A DNA stretch of 64,000 nucleotides, from positions 124,001 to 188,000 of the forward strand of contig NZ_BBBX01000001.1 in assembly GCF_001311785.1 (NCBI RefSeq). Direction: 5' to 3'. The notes under the pieces were generated by a model. It was not told where the DNA came from. It did no database searches and worked only from the letters and a program-made list of their open reading frames with translations. Position numbers and translations under genes: made by a program. Below are positions 1-9,697 of this stretch, one piece after another (the first letter of the stretch is position 1; the number at the start of each line of letters is the position of its first letter). Source of the DNA: Lacticaseibacillus saniviri JCM 17471 = DSM 24301 (GTDB lineage Bacteria > Bacillota > Bacilli > Lactobacillales > Lactobacillaceae).

Positions 1-8
1 AATAGAGT

Positions 9-194
9 AATCGTGTGCCAAAAGACTGAGAAATCCGGTTAACAAGAAGTGTGCGAACTCGCGTTTAGCAACTGAGCACCAGCATAGGTTCGTTTAATTG
101 GCAGTTTCTGCCAATGACGAACCAAGCTGGGCGCAAGTTGTTGCGAGTTCAAACACGTTAATGGATTGATTCAAAGCGCCTTTTGTCACAACTT
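9..194 (-). repeat. Structured intergenic repeat, copy A (long rod-like hairpin)
   Basis: This non-coding element follows the folA stop codon on the minus strand by a few bases. Its ends are imperfect inverted repeats: GTGTGCCAAAAG at 13-24 faces CTTTTGTCACAAC at 180-192. Inside are nested complementary arms. GTGTGCGAACTCGC (from 50) faces TGCGAGTTCAAACAC (142-156). The stretch near 68-83 faces 126-144. GGTTCGT (88-94) faces ACGAACC (117-123), and ATTGGCAG (97-104) faces CTGCCAAT (108-115) around a TTT loop. Almost the whole element can fold into one rod. A second copy at 49343-49463 shares the outer blocks but not the interior. Function unknown; it could be a 3'-UTR RNA or a small non-autonomous repeat. 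The window edge may cut off flanking sequence. Confidence 0.75.
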
Positions 195-201
195 CCTTAT
201 T

Positions 202-735
202 TTATGCGTTGTCGCGCTTAATCTGTTCAATCAAGTCGTGATTATCGCGACGCACCCATGCCTCAAACGTGTGAGTGAGCGCAGGATCGTCATTTTCAAC
301 CGTTCGACTCGTGATCAAATCAAACGGCTCAAAGTCAATGTCCGTCATGTAGGTGTCACCCTCGAAACTACCCGCCAAACGCGTGACGTAGAGCACATCC
401 GGAATGCCTTTAAAACTGGCAAATACGTGAGCGCCACCGACAATCACCAGGTTTTTATCAGGAAAACTAGCGGCATAATCCAGCACAGATTCCGCTGAAT
501 GATAGACAATCACGCCATCATCAGCGCTGTATTCGGGCTGATGCGTCAAGACAATATTAGTGCGATTAGGCAATGGCTTCTTCCCCATGCCCTCAAACGT
601 CTTGCGGCCCATCACCATGATTTGATTGATGGTGACACTCTTGAAGAAATGTAAGTCATCGGGTAGATGCCAAGGTAAGGTGCCATCTTTACCGATCAAA
701 CCATGTTGGTCTTGTGCCCATAGAAATGAAATCAT
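202..735 (-). CDS. folA: Dihydrofolate reductase
   Basis: This 177-residue enzyme reduces 7,8-dihydrofolate to tetrahydrofolate with NADPH, regenerating the folate used by thymidylate synthase. The N-terminal core is typical of the family: a WAQDQHGLIG stretch, then GTLPWHLPDDLHFFK, which carries the substrate-binding acid, and later MGRKTFEGMG and the cofactor loop VIVGGAHVF. Length matches bacterial DHFR. The ATG at 735 is chosen because AGAGGAGG precedes it; an upstream in-frame start would overlap that site. It lies 23 bases behind thyA and is probably the last gene of the ABC-F/thyA/folA operon. No simple T-tailed terminator follows; structured repeat copy A follows instead. The reading frame is intact. 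Confidence 0.96.
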   Translation of the reverse strand: MISFLWAQDQHGLIGKDGTLPWHLPDDLHFFKSVTINQIMVMGRKTFEGMGKKPLPNRTNIVLTHQPEYSADDGVIVYHSAESVLDYAASFPDKNLVIVGGAHVFASFKGIPDVLYVTRLAGSFEGDTYMTDIDFEPFDLITSRTVENDDPALTHTFEAWVRRDNHDLIEQIKRDNA

Positions 736-758
736 TGATTCAAACCTCCTCTGCACGG

Positions 759-1708
759 TTAAACAGCAACGGGTGCCTTGATGGCAGCTGCCGGATGGTA
801 ATCGAGCATTTTCATATCATCGAGTTCAAAGTCACTAATCTTGGTTTTATCTGGATTCAGCCACAATGTTGGTGGCGCCACCGGTGTCCGCGATAGTTGC
901 GTCTTGATTTGGTCCAAGTGATTGCTATAGAGATGGGCATCCCCGAATGTGTGGATGAATTCACCCACTTCGAGATTCGTCTCACGCGCCACGAGATGCA
1001 GCAGCAAGGCATACGATGCGATGTTAAACGGCACACCAAGGAAAATATCGGCGGAACGTTGATAGAGCTGCAGGGATAACTTGCCCTCGTTGACATAGAA
1101 CTGGAACATTGTGTGGCACGGTGGCAAGGCCATCGTCGGCACATCCTCTGGATTCCATGCGGAAACAATGAGCCGTCTTGAGTCAGGCGTCGTCTTGATC
1201 ATCTCAATCACGTCACCCAGTTGGTCAATGGTTTCACCTTTACTGGTTTTCCAGGCGCGCCACTGGCTACCGTAAACCTGCCCCAAGTCGCCAAAGCGCT
1301 CGGCAAAATCGGCATCCGCCACAATTTTTTCAGTAAACAAATTCATCTGTTCGTGATACCGCGCCGCAAAATCGGCATCAGTGAGGCTGCGGTGACCAAA
1401 ATCGGTCATGTCGGGCCCGGTATACACATCTGAGGCCACGTAGCGCTCAAACGCCCATTCATCCCAGATGTGGTTGTTGTGCTGCAGCAAATAACGAATA
1501 TTGGTGTCCCCATGTAAGAACCACAATAATTCGCTCTTAATGAGACCAAAAGGCACTTTTTGGTGGTCAGCAGTGGGAAGCCCTCCTGCAAATTGAAGCG
1601 CATCTGATAGCCGAACACACTGAGCGTGCCGGTATGGGTGCGGTCCGATTTCTTGTGGCCGGTGTCGAGTACAGTTTGTGCAAGATCCAAATAGGCTTGT
1701 TCAAGCAT
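759..1708 (-). CDS. thyA: Thymidylate synthase (one apparent frameshift)
   Basis: Methylates dUMP to dTMP using 5,10-methylenetetrahydrofolate, producing the dihydrofolate recycled by the adjacent FolA. The catalytic cysteine lies in [12 protein letters not shown], and the dUMP-binding stretch [17 protein letters not shown] follows. The full product is about 316 residues, the long Lactobacillus-type ThyA. The frame breaks after FPLLTTKK: a run of five T on the plus strand at 1557-1561 needs a sixth to give [12 protein letters not shown] single lost homopolymer base is the simplest explanation. The start ATG at 1708 has a GGGGG-type ribosome site inside the end of the upstream ABC-F gene, whose stop is only 2 bases away, so translation is probably coupled. 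Confidence 0.95.
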
Positions 1709-1710
1709 GA

Positions 1711-3600
1711 TTATTCCCCCGATACATAGTCGTCTAGTTCTGCGAAACGTTCAAACAACTGATCAAACTCAGCTGAGAGCTCATCCATTTCCTTTTGTTG
1801 CGAGGCTAATTTGACATAGTCCGCCCCATCATCGGCCGCCATGTCAGCTTTGATTTGATCCATCTTGGCCTCCACAGCATCCATCTTGGGTTGTAATTGA
1901 TCATATTCCATCTGTTCCGCATAGGTCAATTTTGTTTTCTCTTTAGGTGCCGCTGGCGTCGCTTCCGCTTGTGGGGCGGTGGCCGGTGTTTTTTAGTGGC
2001 CGTTTTTGCCCCGCCGTCTTCAGATAATCGCTGAATTGACCGGTGTAGCGCTCGATTTGCGCATTGCCTTCAAAAATCAGCAGCGTGTCGGCCACCTTAT
2101 CCAGGAAGTAGCGATCATGCGAGACCGTAATGACAGTCCCGGCAAAATGATCCAGATAATCTTCCAACACGGTCAATGTTGCGACGTCCAAATCATTGGT
2201 TGGTTCATCCAGGAGCAAGACATTCGGTTCTTGCATCAAGATCTGTAACAGATACAAGCGCCGTTTTTCGCCCCCCGATAGTCGACCAATCAGATTACCG
2301 TGCATGGAACGTGGAAAGAGAAATTGTTCGAGCAACTGGGTCACCGAGATGTGATCCCCAGTGGATGAGACCACGCCTTCGCCGACGGTTTGCAGATAAT
2401 TGATCACCCGCTGTGAGTCATCGAGCGATTGGCTCATCTGGGTGTAATAACCCAGTTTGACGGTTTCACCAATCTCCACCACGCCGTTATCGAGTGGCAA
2501 TTTGCCTGCAATCACGTTCAACAGACTGGACTTACCGGCCCCGTTTTGGCCCGTGATCCCAATGCGCTGATTGGGTTGTACCAACCAACTGAAATCACGC
2601 AAATGGGTGATCACCCAGGGTCAAATCGGCATGCGCCATTTCAATCACTTTCTTACCCAGACGGGCACTCTTGATCTGAATATCGACCTGCCCCAACTTA
2701 CCGGGTTGACCCTTAATCTCATCAGAGAGCTCATTGAAACGATTGATCCGCGCATTTTGCTTGGTCGAGCGCGCCTGCGCCCCCGCGTGCATCCACGCTA
2801 ATTCCTGCTTATAGAGCTGTTGTTGCTTGTGGCTAGCATTCGCATCCTGTTCGACCTGTTCCGCTTTTGTTGGACATAGGCCTCATAATTACCGCTGTAG
2901 CGGAACAAGCGGCCTTGATCGAGTTCAAAAATCGTATTGCTGACCCGATCCAAGAAGTAGCGATCATGCGTCACGACCAGTAAGGCACCTTGGTAACGTG
3001 CCAGGAATTTCTCGAGCCAATCGATTGAGTCAAAATCCAATGGTTGTCGGTTCGTCAAGGATTAACAAGTCTGGTTGTTCAATCAGTACTTGTGCCAAAC
3101 CGACCCGCTTTGTTGGCCACCTGATAAGGTGCCAATCCGTTGGTTCAAATCATCAATGTGTAGCTGCGTCAGAATTGTCTTGATGTCCGTATCGGCCTGC
3201 CAGGCGTCTAACTGCGTCATGGTCGCATCCGCCTTCTCATACGCGGCAGTGGCTGCTTGATCCATTGGATTAGCCGTATAGGCAGCAAGTGCTGTTTCAT
3301 ATTGGCGAATCGCCGCAAAATAGGTGATGAGCCGCCATAAATCGCATCCATAATCAAAGAATCACTCGGCAGACTGGGTTGCTGTGCCAAGTAGCGAATT
3401 TGATAGTTCTTGGGCATGCTCAATTCACCGGCATCAAAAGGATCAATTCCCGCCAAGCCGTTCAACAGTGTCGTCTTCCCCGTCCCGTTGACACCAATCA
3501 AGCCGATGCGGTCACCCTCGTTAATCAAGAAATCAATGTTAGAAAATAATTGTTTATCACCGTAGGCTTTACTCAGCCCACTTGCCGTTAATGTTTGCAT
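1711..3600 (-). CDS. ABC-F family ATPase, Uup-like (about six frameshifts)
   Basis: A soluble twin-ATPase protein of the ABC-F class, which act on ribosomes rather than as transporters. Read across the breaks it is about 630 residues. The first nucleotide-binding domain has Walker A GVNGTGKT and signature LSGGQ. A linker follows, then the second domain with Walker A GQNGAGKS, signature LSGGEKRR and Walker [13 protein letters not shown]. The last 70 residues (1711-1929) form a charged coiled coil like the C-terminal domain of Uup. Frames change near 3330, 3107, 3050, 2870, 2612 and 1990. This is the most damaged gene in the window, but essential neighbours carry the same kind of error, so I favour sequencing indels over a pseudogene. 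Start ATG at 3600. First gene of the operon with thyA and folA. Confidence 0.88.
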
Positions 3601-3633
3601 AGTTACCCCAATCTTTATCTCAAGTCTGGACTT

Positions 3634-3639
3634 ATCATA
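3634..3639 (-). promoter_or_regulatory. Candidate extended -10 for the ABC-F/thyA/folA operon
   Basis: The minus strand reads TGCTATGAT, an extended -10 element, about 34 bases upstream of the ABC-F start and just after the terminator of the previous gene. No convincing -35 is visible. Confidence 0.4.
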
Positions 3640-3651
3640 GCACGAGACGAC

Positions 3652-3682
3652 AAAAAAAGCACCCCACATTGCGCGGGTGCTT
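3652..3682 (-). terminator. Intrinsic terminator after the 3690-4145 gene
   Basis: On the minus strand AAGCACCC and GGGTGCTT form a stem followed by seven T. It separates the unknown upstream gene from the ABC-F operon. Confidence 0.85.
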
Positions 3683-3689
3683 ACTTTGA

Positions 3690-4145
3690 TTAGGCTGGAT
3701 ATTCGTCATCAACCGTGGCATCCGCATCGATGACGATGTAGAGATGACCATTGTCGCCCATCCGACTGGTTTGATAAGCGTTATCGAGTCCACTAGGATC
3801 CTTTTGCTTAAATGGGAAATAAATTTGTAGTGGTTCCTTGTCTGAGCTGTCATCAAACAAAAGATCCATCTTTTCGATATCTTGATACTTAGTCGCCCGG
3901 CCAAACATCCCGAGTTCCAATGAGCCATTGTTGATATCAGTGGACTTCACATGGTCGGCTTCAGGTAAGATTTCGACCTTGAAGCTCTTACATGGATGAA
4001 TTTCTTGAATCTTGCCCCCACGAATCCGGCCGTAGCTGGTGGTAACACGGCTGATCCAGATATCAGCGAGTTCCTTATGTGAGACTGTCCATTCATCGCC
4101 ATTACGAAAATGAAAATGTAACTCAGAAAAAACGTGTTCTGTCAT
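3690..4145 (-). CDS. Conserved-looking hypothetical protein, 151 residues
   Basis: I do not recognise this family. The protein is acidic and soluble, with no signal peptide or membrane segment. The N-terminal part alternates aromatic and charged residues (FSELHFHFRNGDEWTV) and the C-terminus is rich in D and E. The frame is intact, with a good ribosome site (AAAGGAGAG) before the ATG at 4145 and its own terminator. It lies downstream of cca with no terminator between; the cca stop falls within a TTGAAT that could be part of its promoter, together with TGCTAAAAT. The protein is probably real because start, Shine-Dalgarno and terminator all agree. Function cannot be inferred. Confidence 0.8.
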   Translation of the reverse strand: MTEHVFSELHFHFRNGDEWTVSHKELADIWISRVTTSYGRIRGGKIQEIHPCKSFKVEILPEADHVKSTDINNGSLELGMFGRATKYQDIEKMDLLFDDSSDKEPLQIYFPFKQKDPSGLDNAYQTSRMGDNGHLYIVIDADATVDDEYPA

Positions 4146-4199
4146 TGAATCATCTCTCCTTTGTATGTGCTTACATGGCTATTTTAGCACACTTTTGAT

Positions 4200-5380
4200 T
4201 CAATTGTGCTGACTTTCACTGAGTGCATGATTCAGTAACACATCCGGCTCATTACTCAAGTCGCCTGAGACCACGGCGCGCTCAACCTGAGTCAGCAATT
4301 GCCCCAACTGTGGTCCGGGTTTAACGCCGGCCTGAATCAACTTTTGACCATTGATGGCTAACGCTTGTTTGGATTTGATCGGCAACTGTTGGTACTGTGC
4401 TTGCCACTGATTAGGTAGGTTGAGCCATTCGGCCGCCTGACTGGCCACGGTGACCGCTTCTTCCCCCGCTTGATACAATTGCCAAGCAGAGACTTGTTTG
4501 GCATCGATCAAGGTATTGGCGCGATTAACCGTCTCAATCAAGGCGTTGGCCTGTTTCCACTGCTTGAGGAGTGGTGTTGCCGGTACTTGTAATGCGTGCA
4601 CAACCAGCGTCCATGCCACCGCTGCACTCGGCAATTGGTCATCTTTGAGTTCGGTGAGTTCGCGCAACTCGTCAGTATGATTTTCAAACCCTGGACAATA
4701 GGCACTCAACCCGCTGTCGAGCATCGTGGTCAATGCGGCATCACGATCAATCCCTGTCATTAAGCGCGTGAATTCACTGGCAATCCGTTCAATTGAAATA
4801 TGTGCGAGCAGTGGTGCTTCGGTTTGAAGCGCCCGTTTGGTATTTGCTTCAATCGCAAAGCCTAATTGGCTCTGGAAGCGCACCGCCCGCATCATCCGCA
4901 AAGCATCTTCCGAGAAACGATCGGTTGCTTCGCCCACCGCCCGCAGCAACTTGTCATCGAGATCGGCCAAACCACCGAACAGGTCAACAATCGTCCCATC
5001 GTGTTTGACGGCGAGGGCGTTGACCGTGAAGTCGCGGCGTTTGAGGTCCTCTTCAAGCGAGCGCACAAAGGTTACTTTATCGGGGCGCCGAAAATCCTGA
5101 TAACCGGATTCGGTCCGGAATGTCGTCACTTCATAGCCTTCGCCACCGTGTAAGACCATCACCGTGCCATGTTGAATCCCCGTGTCGACTGTTTTTTGAA
5201 TATCTGTTTGATTTCTTCTGGATAGGCTGAGCTCGCGATATCCACATCGTGAATCGGTAAGCCTAAGAGTGCATCACGCACCGAGCCACCGACAAAATAC
5301 GCTTCAAATCCGGCAGCCTCGATCTGTTGCATAATCGGAATTGCTGCCTGAAATTCTGGATGAGATAAGTCTAATTGCAT
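4200..5380 (-). CDS. cca: CCA tRNA nucleotidyltransferase (one apparent frameshift)
   Basis: Adds or repairs the 3'-terminal CCA of tRNAs. The class II nucleotidyltransferase signature is clear: [11 protein letters not shown] near residue 30, [13 protein letters not shown] with the catalytic acids, then [10 protein letters not shown] and IVDLFGG; helical neck, body and tail follow. Total length is about 393 residues, normal for Firmicutes. The frame breaks after EEIKQIFKK: a run of six T on the plus strand near 5190 needs a seventh to give [13 protein letters not shown]. The start ATG at 5380 has AACGGAGG ahead. Its promoter is shared back to back with yitT. Confidence 0.94.
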
Positions 5381-5406
5381 GTTTTTCCTCCGTTCTCACT
5401 CCAGTT

Positions 5407-5459
5407 ATCATAGCAATTTCAACGCTTTTTGCAAAGTCAGACTCAATTTCTGCTATGAT
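5407..5459. promoter_or_regulatory. Divergent cca/yitT promoter pair sharing a palindromic -35
   Basis: TTGCAA at 5429-5434 is its own reverse complement. On the minus strand it lies 16 bases from TATGAT (5407-5412); on the plus strand it lies 19 bases from TATGAT (5454-5459). Both -10 elements are extended (TGCTATGAT), giving a 9-base inverted repeat ATCATAGCA/TGCTATGAT around the shared hexamer. Confidence 0.6.
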
Positions 5460-5488
5460 AAGCCTAACGTTTGTAAAGGAGGGTTTGC

Positions 5489-6369
5489 ATGCAAAAATTA
5501 TGGCGAACCGCACGCGACTTATTGATGATTACCATCGGCTGCGGCTTGTATGGGTTTGGGCTGGTCACTGTCAATATCGCAAATCACTTGGCTGAAGGTG
5601 GGATTACTGGGATTACCCTGCTGATTCGTTTCTGGTGGCACATCGATCCGGCTTATACCACATTTCTGTTGAATATTCCGTTGGTGTTACTGGGATACCG
5701 ATACTTGGGTAAACGGGCCTTAGCCTACACCATTTACGGCACGGTGATGTTGTCCTTTTGGCTCTTTGTCTGGCAGCGTCTGCCGGTGTCACTCAACATC
5801 AACCACGACCTCTTTATTGCCGGACTCTTAGCCGGTATTTTTGGCGGTGTCGGCAGCGGACTGGTCTACCGCTTCGGTGGCACGACAGGTGGCTCAGACG
5901 TGATTGCCCGGATCTTGGAGAAACAGACCGGAACGCCCATGGGCAAGTCACTGTTGATTTTGACATCATCGTGCTGGGCATTTCTCTATCCTACTTGAAT
6001 CTCGAGTTGATGATGTACACCTTGTTGGCATCCTATGTGTTCTCACGCATTGTTGACTTCACCGTCGAGGGCGCGTATGCCGCTAAAGGACTGTTGATTA
6101 TCTCGGATGAGAACCAACCGATTGCCCAAGCGATTATGGCGGAACTCGAGCGCGGGGTCACTTATCTGGATGGCGAAGGTGGCTATCAGAATGCGCACCG
6201 TCAAGTGCTCTACGCGGTGGTGTCACCGACTGAAGTGGCGGCCGTTAAGCGGATTATCAATCGCTTCGATCACCATGCCTTCATCAGTATTATCGATGTC
6301 CATGAGGCATTAGGTGAAGGCTTCACCTATGCGCGCCCCGTGCGTCGCTTGTTACGCAGCAAGTCCTAA
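5489..6369 (+). CDS. YitT family membrane protein (one apparent frameshift)
   Basis: An integral membrane protein of the YitT family: an N-terminal YitT membrane domain with about five hydrophobic segments, then a C-terminal cytoplasmic DUF2179 domain. The GGVGSGLVYRFGGTTGGSD stretch near residue 125 is the family hallmark, and the C-terminal half contains GVTYLDGEGGY. Some relatives are described as transporters; the substrate here is unknown. The frame breaks near 5958: GATTTTGAC needs one more T to read LLIFDIIVLGISLSY. Full length is about 293 residues. The start ATG at 5489 has AAAGGAGG ahead. The gene converges on the TPR gene through a bidirectional terminator. Confidence 0.88.
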
Positions 6370-6373
6370 CCAT

Positions 6374-6417
6374 AAAAAAACGTGTGATGCAATTGAAATT
6401 GCGTCACACGTTTTTTT
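6374..6417. terminator. Bidirectional terminator between yitT and the TPR gene
   Basis: CGTGTGA and TCACACG arms, flanked by seven A on one side and seven T on the other, serve both converging genes. Confidence 0.9.
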
Positions 6418-6432
6418 GTGCTGATGCTCCCA

Positions 6433-7692
6433 TTATTCAGCCAAACGATCCAGCCGTTCCTGCATCTCCAAATCATCGGGCACCAATGCCAGGTACCGCG
6501 TCAGAGCCGCTTTCAGCTCTGCCATCGCGCCTGTTTCTTGGAAGAAGTCGATAATATCACGCAAGAAATCAGGCTGTTCCTGTAACTGATTAAACGCCAG
6601 AAGATAATGTTCCCGCGCCTGATCATCCATTTCCAACCGGGCTTCACTCTTGGCCAAATTCCAATAGATTTGTGGATCAACGTCCGCAGTTTCTAGCAAA
6701 TCATCCAGGAACGCCAAGTTTTCATCGTCACGTTCATTGAGCAACAAGAAGTTACTCCAGGCCAACTGGTTGGTCGTGTTATCAGGATCAATCGTCAACG
6801 CCTTTTGCAAATACAATTCAGCCAAGTCGTTGTCCTGTTCCTTGATGGCAAGATCCGCCCCTAAGGCAAACAAATCCTCATTGGTATCATCCACCATGAC
6901 CCCTTCTTGAACCATCGTCAATGCGGCGGCTTCTTGATGGTCCTTCTCTTGTGCGGTAGCGAGTGGCAGATAAGCTGATGCAAAGGTCTTATCGCGTTCA
7001 ATCACCGCTTCAAAGGCCGTGATGGCATCCCGATAATTGGCCACCTGGAGATAGAGGCCCCCCAATTGAAATTGGTTGAGCAAATCAAGCTTGTCCAAGC
7101 CAATCTGTTCGTACAGATCGATTGCTTCTTCATACTGGCCTTGTTGCGCCACAGAGGACGCCAGGCGTGCGCGAACGTCAACTTGGGCTAACTCCTCAAC
7201 CCCAAGTCCCAAGACCTGCTGGTAAGCGCGCTGAGCCGCTGGGTAATTGCCCCACGCGTAATACAGTTCCCCCAGCGCAAAACTAATCACGGATTCATCG
7301 GGTGCCAGCCGGGCTGCAGTCTGTAACTTCTGCTCGCTCACTTCATAGAGTCCCAGTGTTTGATACACATCGGCTGCGGTCACCAAGCTTTCCAGATAAG
7401 CATCGCTGTCTGGACTGATGCCATTCAAATAGTTCAGCGCCGCGTCAGTATCACCGTCGGACACAGCAATATCAGCCAGCACGGTGGCAATATCGTCCTG
7501 ATCGGGATACTTACCGAGCAACTCTTGATACAGGCGCTTGGCTTGGCCCAAGAACCCTAACGCATAGAGTTCACCGGCCAAATTGTATTTGGTTTCGTCA
7601 TCATCATATTCAAGTACAGACTTGAACAATTCCTTGGCGCGATCGACATCTTGTTGGTCCAACGCATCTAACATCTGTTCAGAATAACTCAT
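6433..7692 (-). CDS. Tetratricopeptide repeat protein, 419 residues
   Basis: A soluble helical-repeat protein with about ten TPR-like units along its whole length, for example AGELYALGFLGQAKRLYQEL, FALGELYYAWGNYPAAQRAY and QLGGLYLQVANYRDAITAFE. It is very acidic. Such proteins are common downstream of hup in lactobacilli; they are scaffolds and no reaction can be assigned. The ATG at 7692 (MSYSEQMLDAL) is chosen because GGGAGGAAATTTG precedes it; the longer upstream frame would run into the hup terminator. The frame is intact. No clear promoter is visible in the 60 bases between the hup terminator and the start. Confidence 0.88.
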   Translation of the reverse strand: MSYSEQMLDALDQQDVDRAKELFKSVLEYDDDETKYNLAGELYALGFLGQAKRLYQELLGKYPDQDDIATVLADIAVSDGDTDAALNYLNGISPDSDAYLESLVTAADVYQTLGLYEVSEQKLQTAARLAPDESVISFALGELYYAWGNYPAAQRAYQQVLGLGVEELAQVDVRARLASSVAQQGQYEEAIDLYEQIGLDKLDLLNQFQLGGLYLQVANYRDAITAFEAVIERDKTFASAYLPLATAQEKDHQEAAALTMVQEGVMVDDTNEDLFALGADLAIKEQDNDLAELYLQKALTIDPDNTTNQLAWSNFLLLNERDDENLAFLDDLLETADVDPQIYWNLAKSEARLEMDDQAREHYLLAFNQLQEQPDFLRDIIDFFQETGAMAELKAALTRYLALVPDDLEMQERLDRLAE

Positions 7693-7750
7693 CAAATTTC
7701 CTCCCGATTCTGATCGCATCGAAGCGATCGGCAGTATGTCCTCACATGAC

Positions 7751-7799
7751 AAAAAGGCTGGGGTTGCAACAAAACCGTCGTTTTGTCGCAACCCCAGCC
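7751..7799 (-). terminator. Terminator of hup, ACAAAAC-type hairpin
   Basis: On the minus strand GGCTGGGGTTGCGACAAAAC pairs with GTTTTGTTGCAACCCCAGCC, followed by TTTTT. It is one of at least five hairpins in this window with the same ACAAAAC/GTTTTGT core. Confidence 0.92.
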
Positions 7800-7817
7800 A
7801 TCAGACCCAGATAAGTA

Positions 7818-8093
7818 TTACTTAACAGCGTCCTTAAGAGCCTTACCAGGCTTGAATGCTGGTACCTTAGATGCAGGAATTTGGATTTCAGCCCCTGTTT
7901 GTGGGTTGCGACCCTTCCGTGCAGCGCGTTCACGTACTTCAAAGTTACCGAAGCCGATCAATTGTACCTTGTCGCCCTTAGCAAGAGAAGATTGGATTGA
8001 ACTGAATACTGCATCAACTGCAGCAGTTGCATCCTTCTTAGTCAAGCCAGTTGCAGTTGCAACGCTTTCGATTAATTCTGCCTTGTTTGCCAT
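7818..8093 (-). CDS. hup: Nucleoid protein HU
   Basis: A small basic DNA-binding protein of 91 residues that bends and compacts DNA as a dimer. The sequence [20 protein letters not shown] begins the helical base, and [20 protein letters not shown] is the DNA-binding arm signature with the intercalating proline following in [12 protein letters not shown]. Start ATG at 8093 with CCGGAGGTG ahead. It is monocistronic: a long leader upstream with a stem-loop, and a strong terminator downstream. The frame is intact. Confidence 0.97.
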   Translation of the reverse strand: MANKAELIESVATATGLTKKDATAAVDAVFSSIQSSLAKGDKVQLIGFGNFEVRERAARKGRNPQTGAEIQIPASKVPAFKPGKALKDAVK

Positions 8094-8115
8094 GTCTATT
8101 TCACCTCCGGATTAA

Positions 8116-8135
8116 TTAGATGTGTAAACATCTAA
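8116..8135 (-). promoter_or_regulatory. Stem-loop in the hup leader next to the ribosome site
   Basis: TTAGATGTGTAAACATCTAA is an inverted repeat (TAGATGT/ACATCTA arms) just upstream of the hup Shine-Dalgarno. There is no T-tract, so it is not a terminator; it may affect translation or mRNA decay. The rest of 8136-8309, between hup and der, shows no clear gene. Confidence 0.5.
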
Positions 8136-8309
8136 ACATACTCAATCTTGAGTGGTCCAAGAAAGAGGAAACAATGATGTGACGATCACTATTTCAGACA
8201 TAAACATATCATACAAAGCCTAATCTAGCAAGGTTTTTTGCTCTTTTGTCATGTTTATAAACGGCACTCTGTATAAAAATTCACCAAATGGTTTTTGCTC
8301 AAACCCGCG

Positions 8310-9616
8310 TCACTTGCGGTGTCGCGCGATTAAGTGAACTGGTGTCCCTTCAAAGTCAAATGTGCGACGTAATTGATTGATCAAGAAGCGCTCATATGAA
8401 AAATGTAACAAGTCAGGATCGTTCACAAACACCACAAACGTCGGTGGTTTCACGGCCACTTGCGTCATGTAGTAAACACGCAGCCGCTTCCCATTCACTG
8501 TCGGTGTTGGTGTGACAGCGATGGCATCCATTAAGACATCGTTTAACACGCTGCTTTGAATGCGCCGGGTTTGGTTCTCAGCAACTTGAATAATCATTTG
8601 TGGCAAATTTTTTAACCGTTGCTTGGTCAAAGCGGAGACAAAGACGATTGGTGCGTAGTCCAAATACTGGAATTCGGCACGCACAATGTTCTCAAAGTCA
8701 CTCATTGTGTGGTTATCCTTGTCCAAGGTATCCCACTTATTGACGACGATGATAATCCCACGGCCTGCTTCATGCGCGTATCCGGCAACCTTTTTGTCCT
8801 GTTCCCGAATGCCCTCTTCAGCATTTAAGACGACTAAGACCACATCGGAGCGATCAATCGCCCGCAAAGCACGCATGACCGCATACTTTTCGGTGTTTTC
8901 ATACACCTTACCGCGTTTACGAATCCCTGCGGTGTCAATCATGGTGAAGGTTTCGCCATCCGCCTCAAATTTGGTATCAATCGCATCACGGGTTGTCCCC
9001 TCAATGTTAGAGACGATAACCCGATTTTCACCGAGAATCGCGTTAACTAAACTCGACTTCCCAACGTTGGGCGACCGATAAAGGAGAACTTGATGCTATC
9101 GTCGTCATCATCCTTAACTTCGTCAGGAAACGCAGCGACAATGGCATCCAAGATATCACCTAACCCGATCCCATGTGTCCCAGACAACGGTAGTGGTTCG
9201 CCGAAGCCTAAAGAGTAGAAATCATAGATATCTTGACGGCGTTCTGGATTATCAACCTTATTGACAGCCAAAACAACGGGCTTATCGGCGCGATATAAGA
9301 TCTGCGCCACACGTTCATCAGCGTCTGTCACCCCATTTTCGATACTGGTCAAAAAGAGAATCACATCGGCTTCTTCAATCGCGATTTCCGCCTGTTGCGT
9401 AATCTGGCTCATGAAGGGTTCATCACCCAGATCAATCCCACCGGTATCGATGACAGAGAAACTCTTACCCAACCATTCTGAATTACCATAGATCCGGTCA
9501 CGTGTGACACCTGGTGTATCTTCCACGATTGAAATCCGTTCGCCCAGAATTCGGTTGAAGATTGTTGACTTACCGACGTTTGGCCGGCCAACAATCGCGA
9601 GTGTTGGTAAACTCAT
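8310..9616 (-). CDS. der: Ribosome-assembly GTPase Der/EngA (one apparent frameshift)
   Basis: An essential GTPase with two tandem G domains and a C-terminal KH-like domain, acting in 50S subunit assembly. The first G domain has [12 protein letters not shown] and NKVD; the second has its own P loop, DTAG and NKWD. The C-terminal domain includes [11 protein letters not shown]. The frame breaks exactly in the second P loop at about 9070: CGCCCAACG needs one more C to restore [17 protein letters not shown]. Full length is about 435 residues, as usual. The start ATG at 9616 has AAAGGAAGTG ahead. It sits between rpsA and hup, its usual place in lactobacilli. Confidence 0.96.
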
Positions 9617-9640
9617 ACGTTCACTTCCTTTCTTACAAGC

Positions 9641-9676
9641 AAAACGCCATAATCCGCAACATCGGACTATGGCGTC
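9641..9676 (-). terminator. Terminator between rpsA and der
   Basis: On the minus strand GACGCCATAGTCCG pairs with CGGATTATGGCGTT, with a short T run at the end. It lies right after the rpsA stop and just upstream of the der ribosome site, so der may depend on partial read-through. Confidence 0.75.
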
Positions 9677-9697
9677 TTGTCATTAGGGAGTTATCCC

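Noticed and set aside
1711-3600. The ABC-F gene as a genuine pseudogene
   Set aside because: Every domain is conserved across the breaks and essential neighbours show the same single-base errors.
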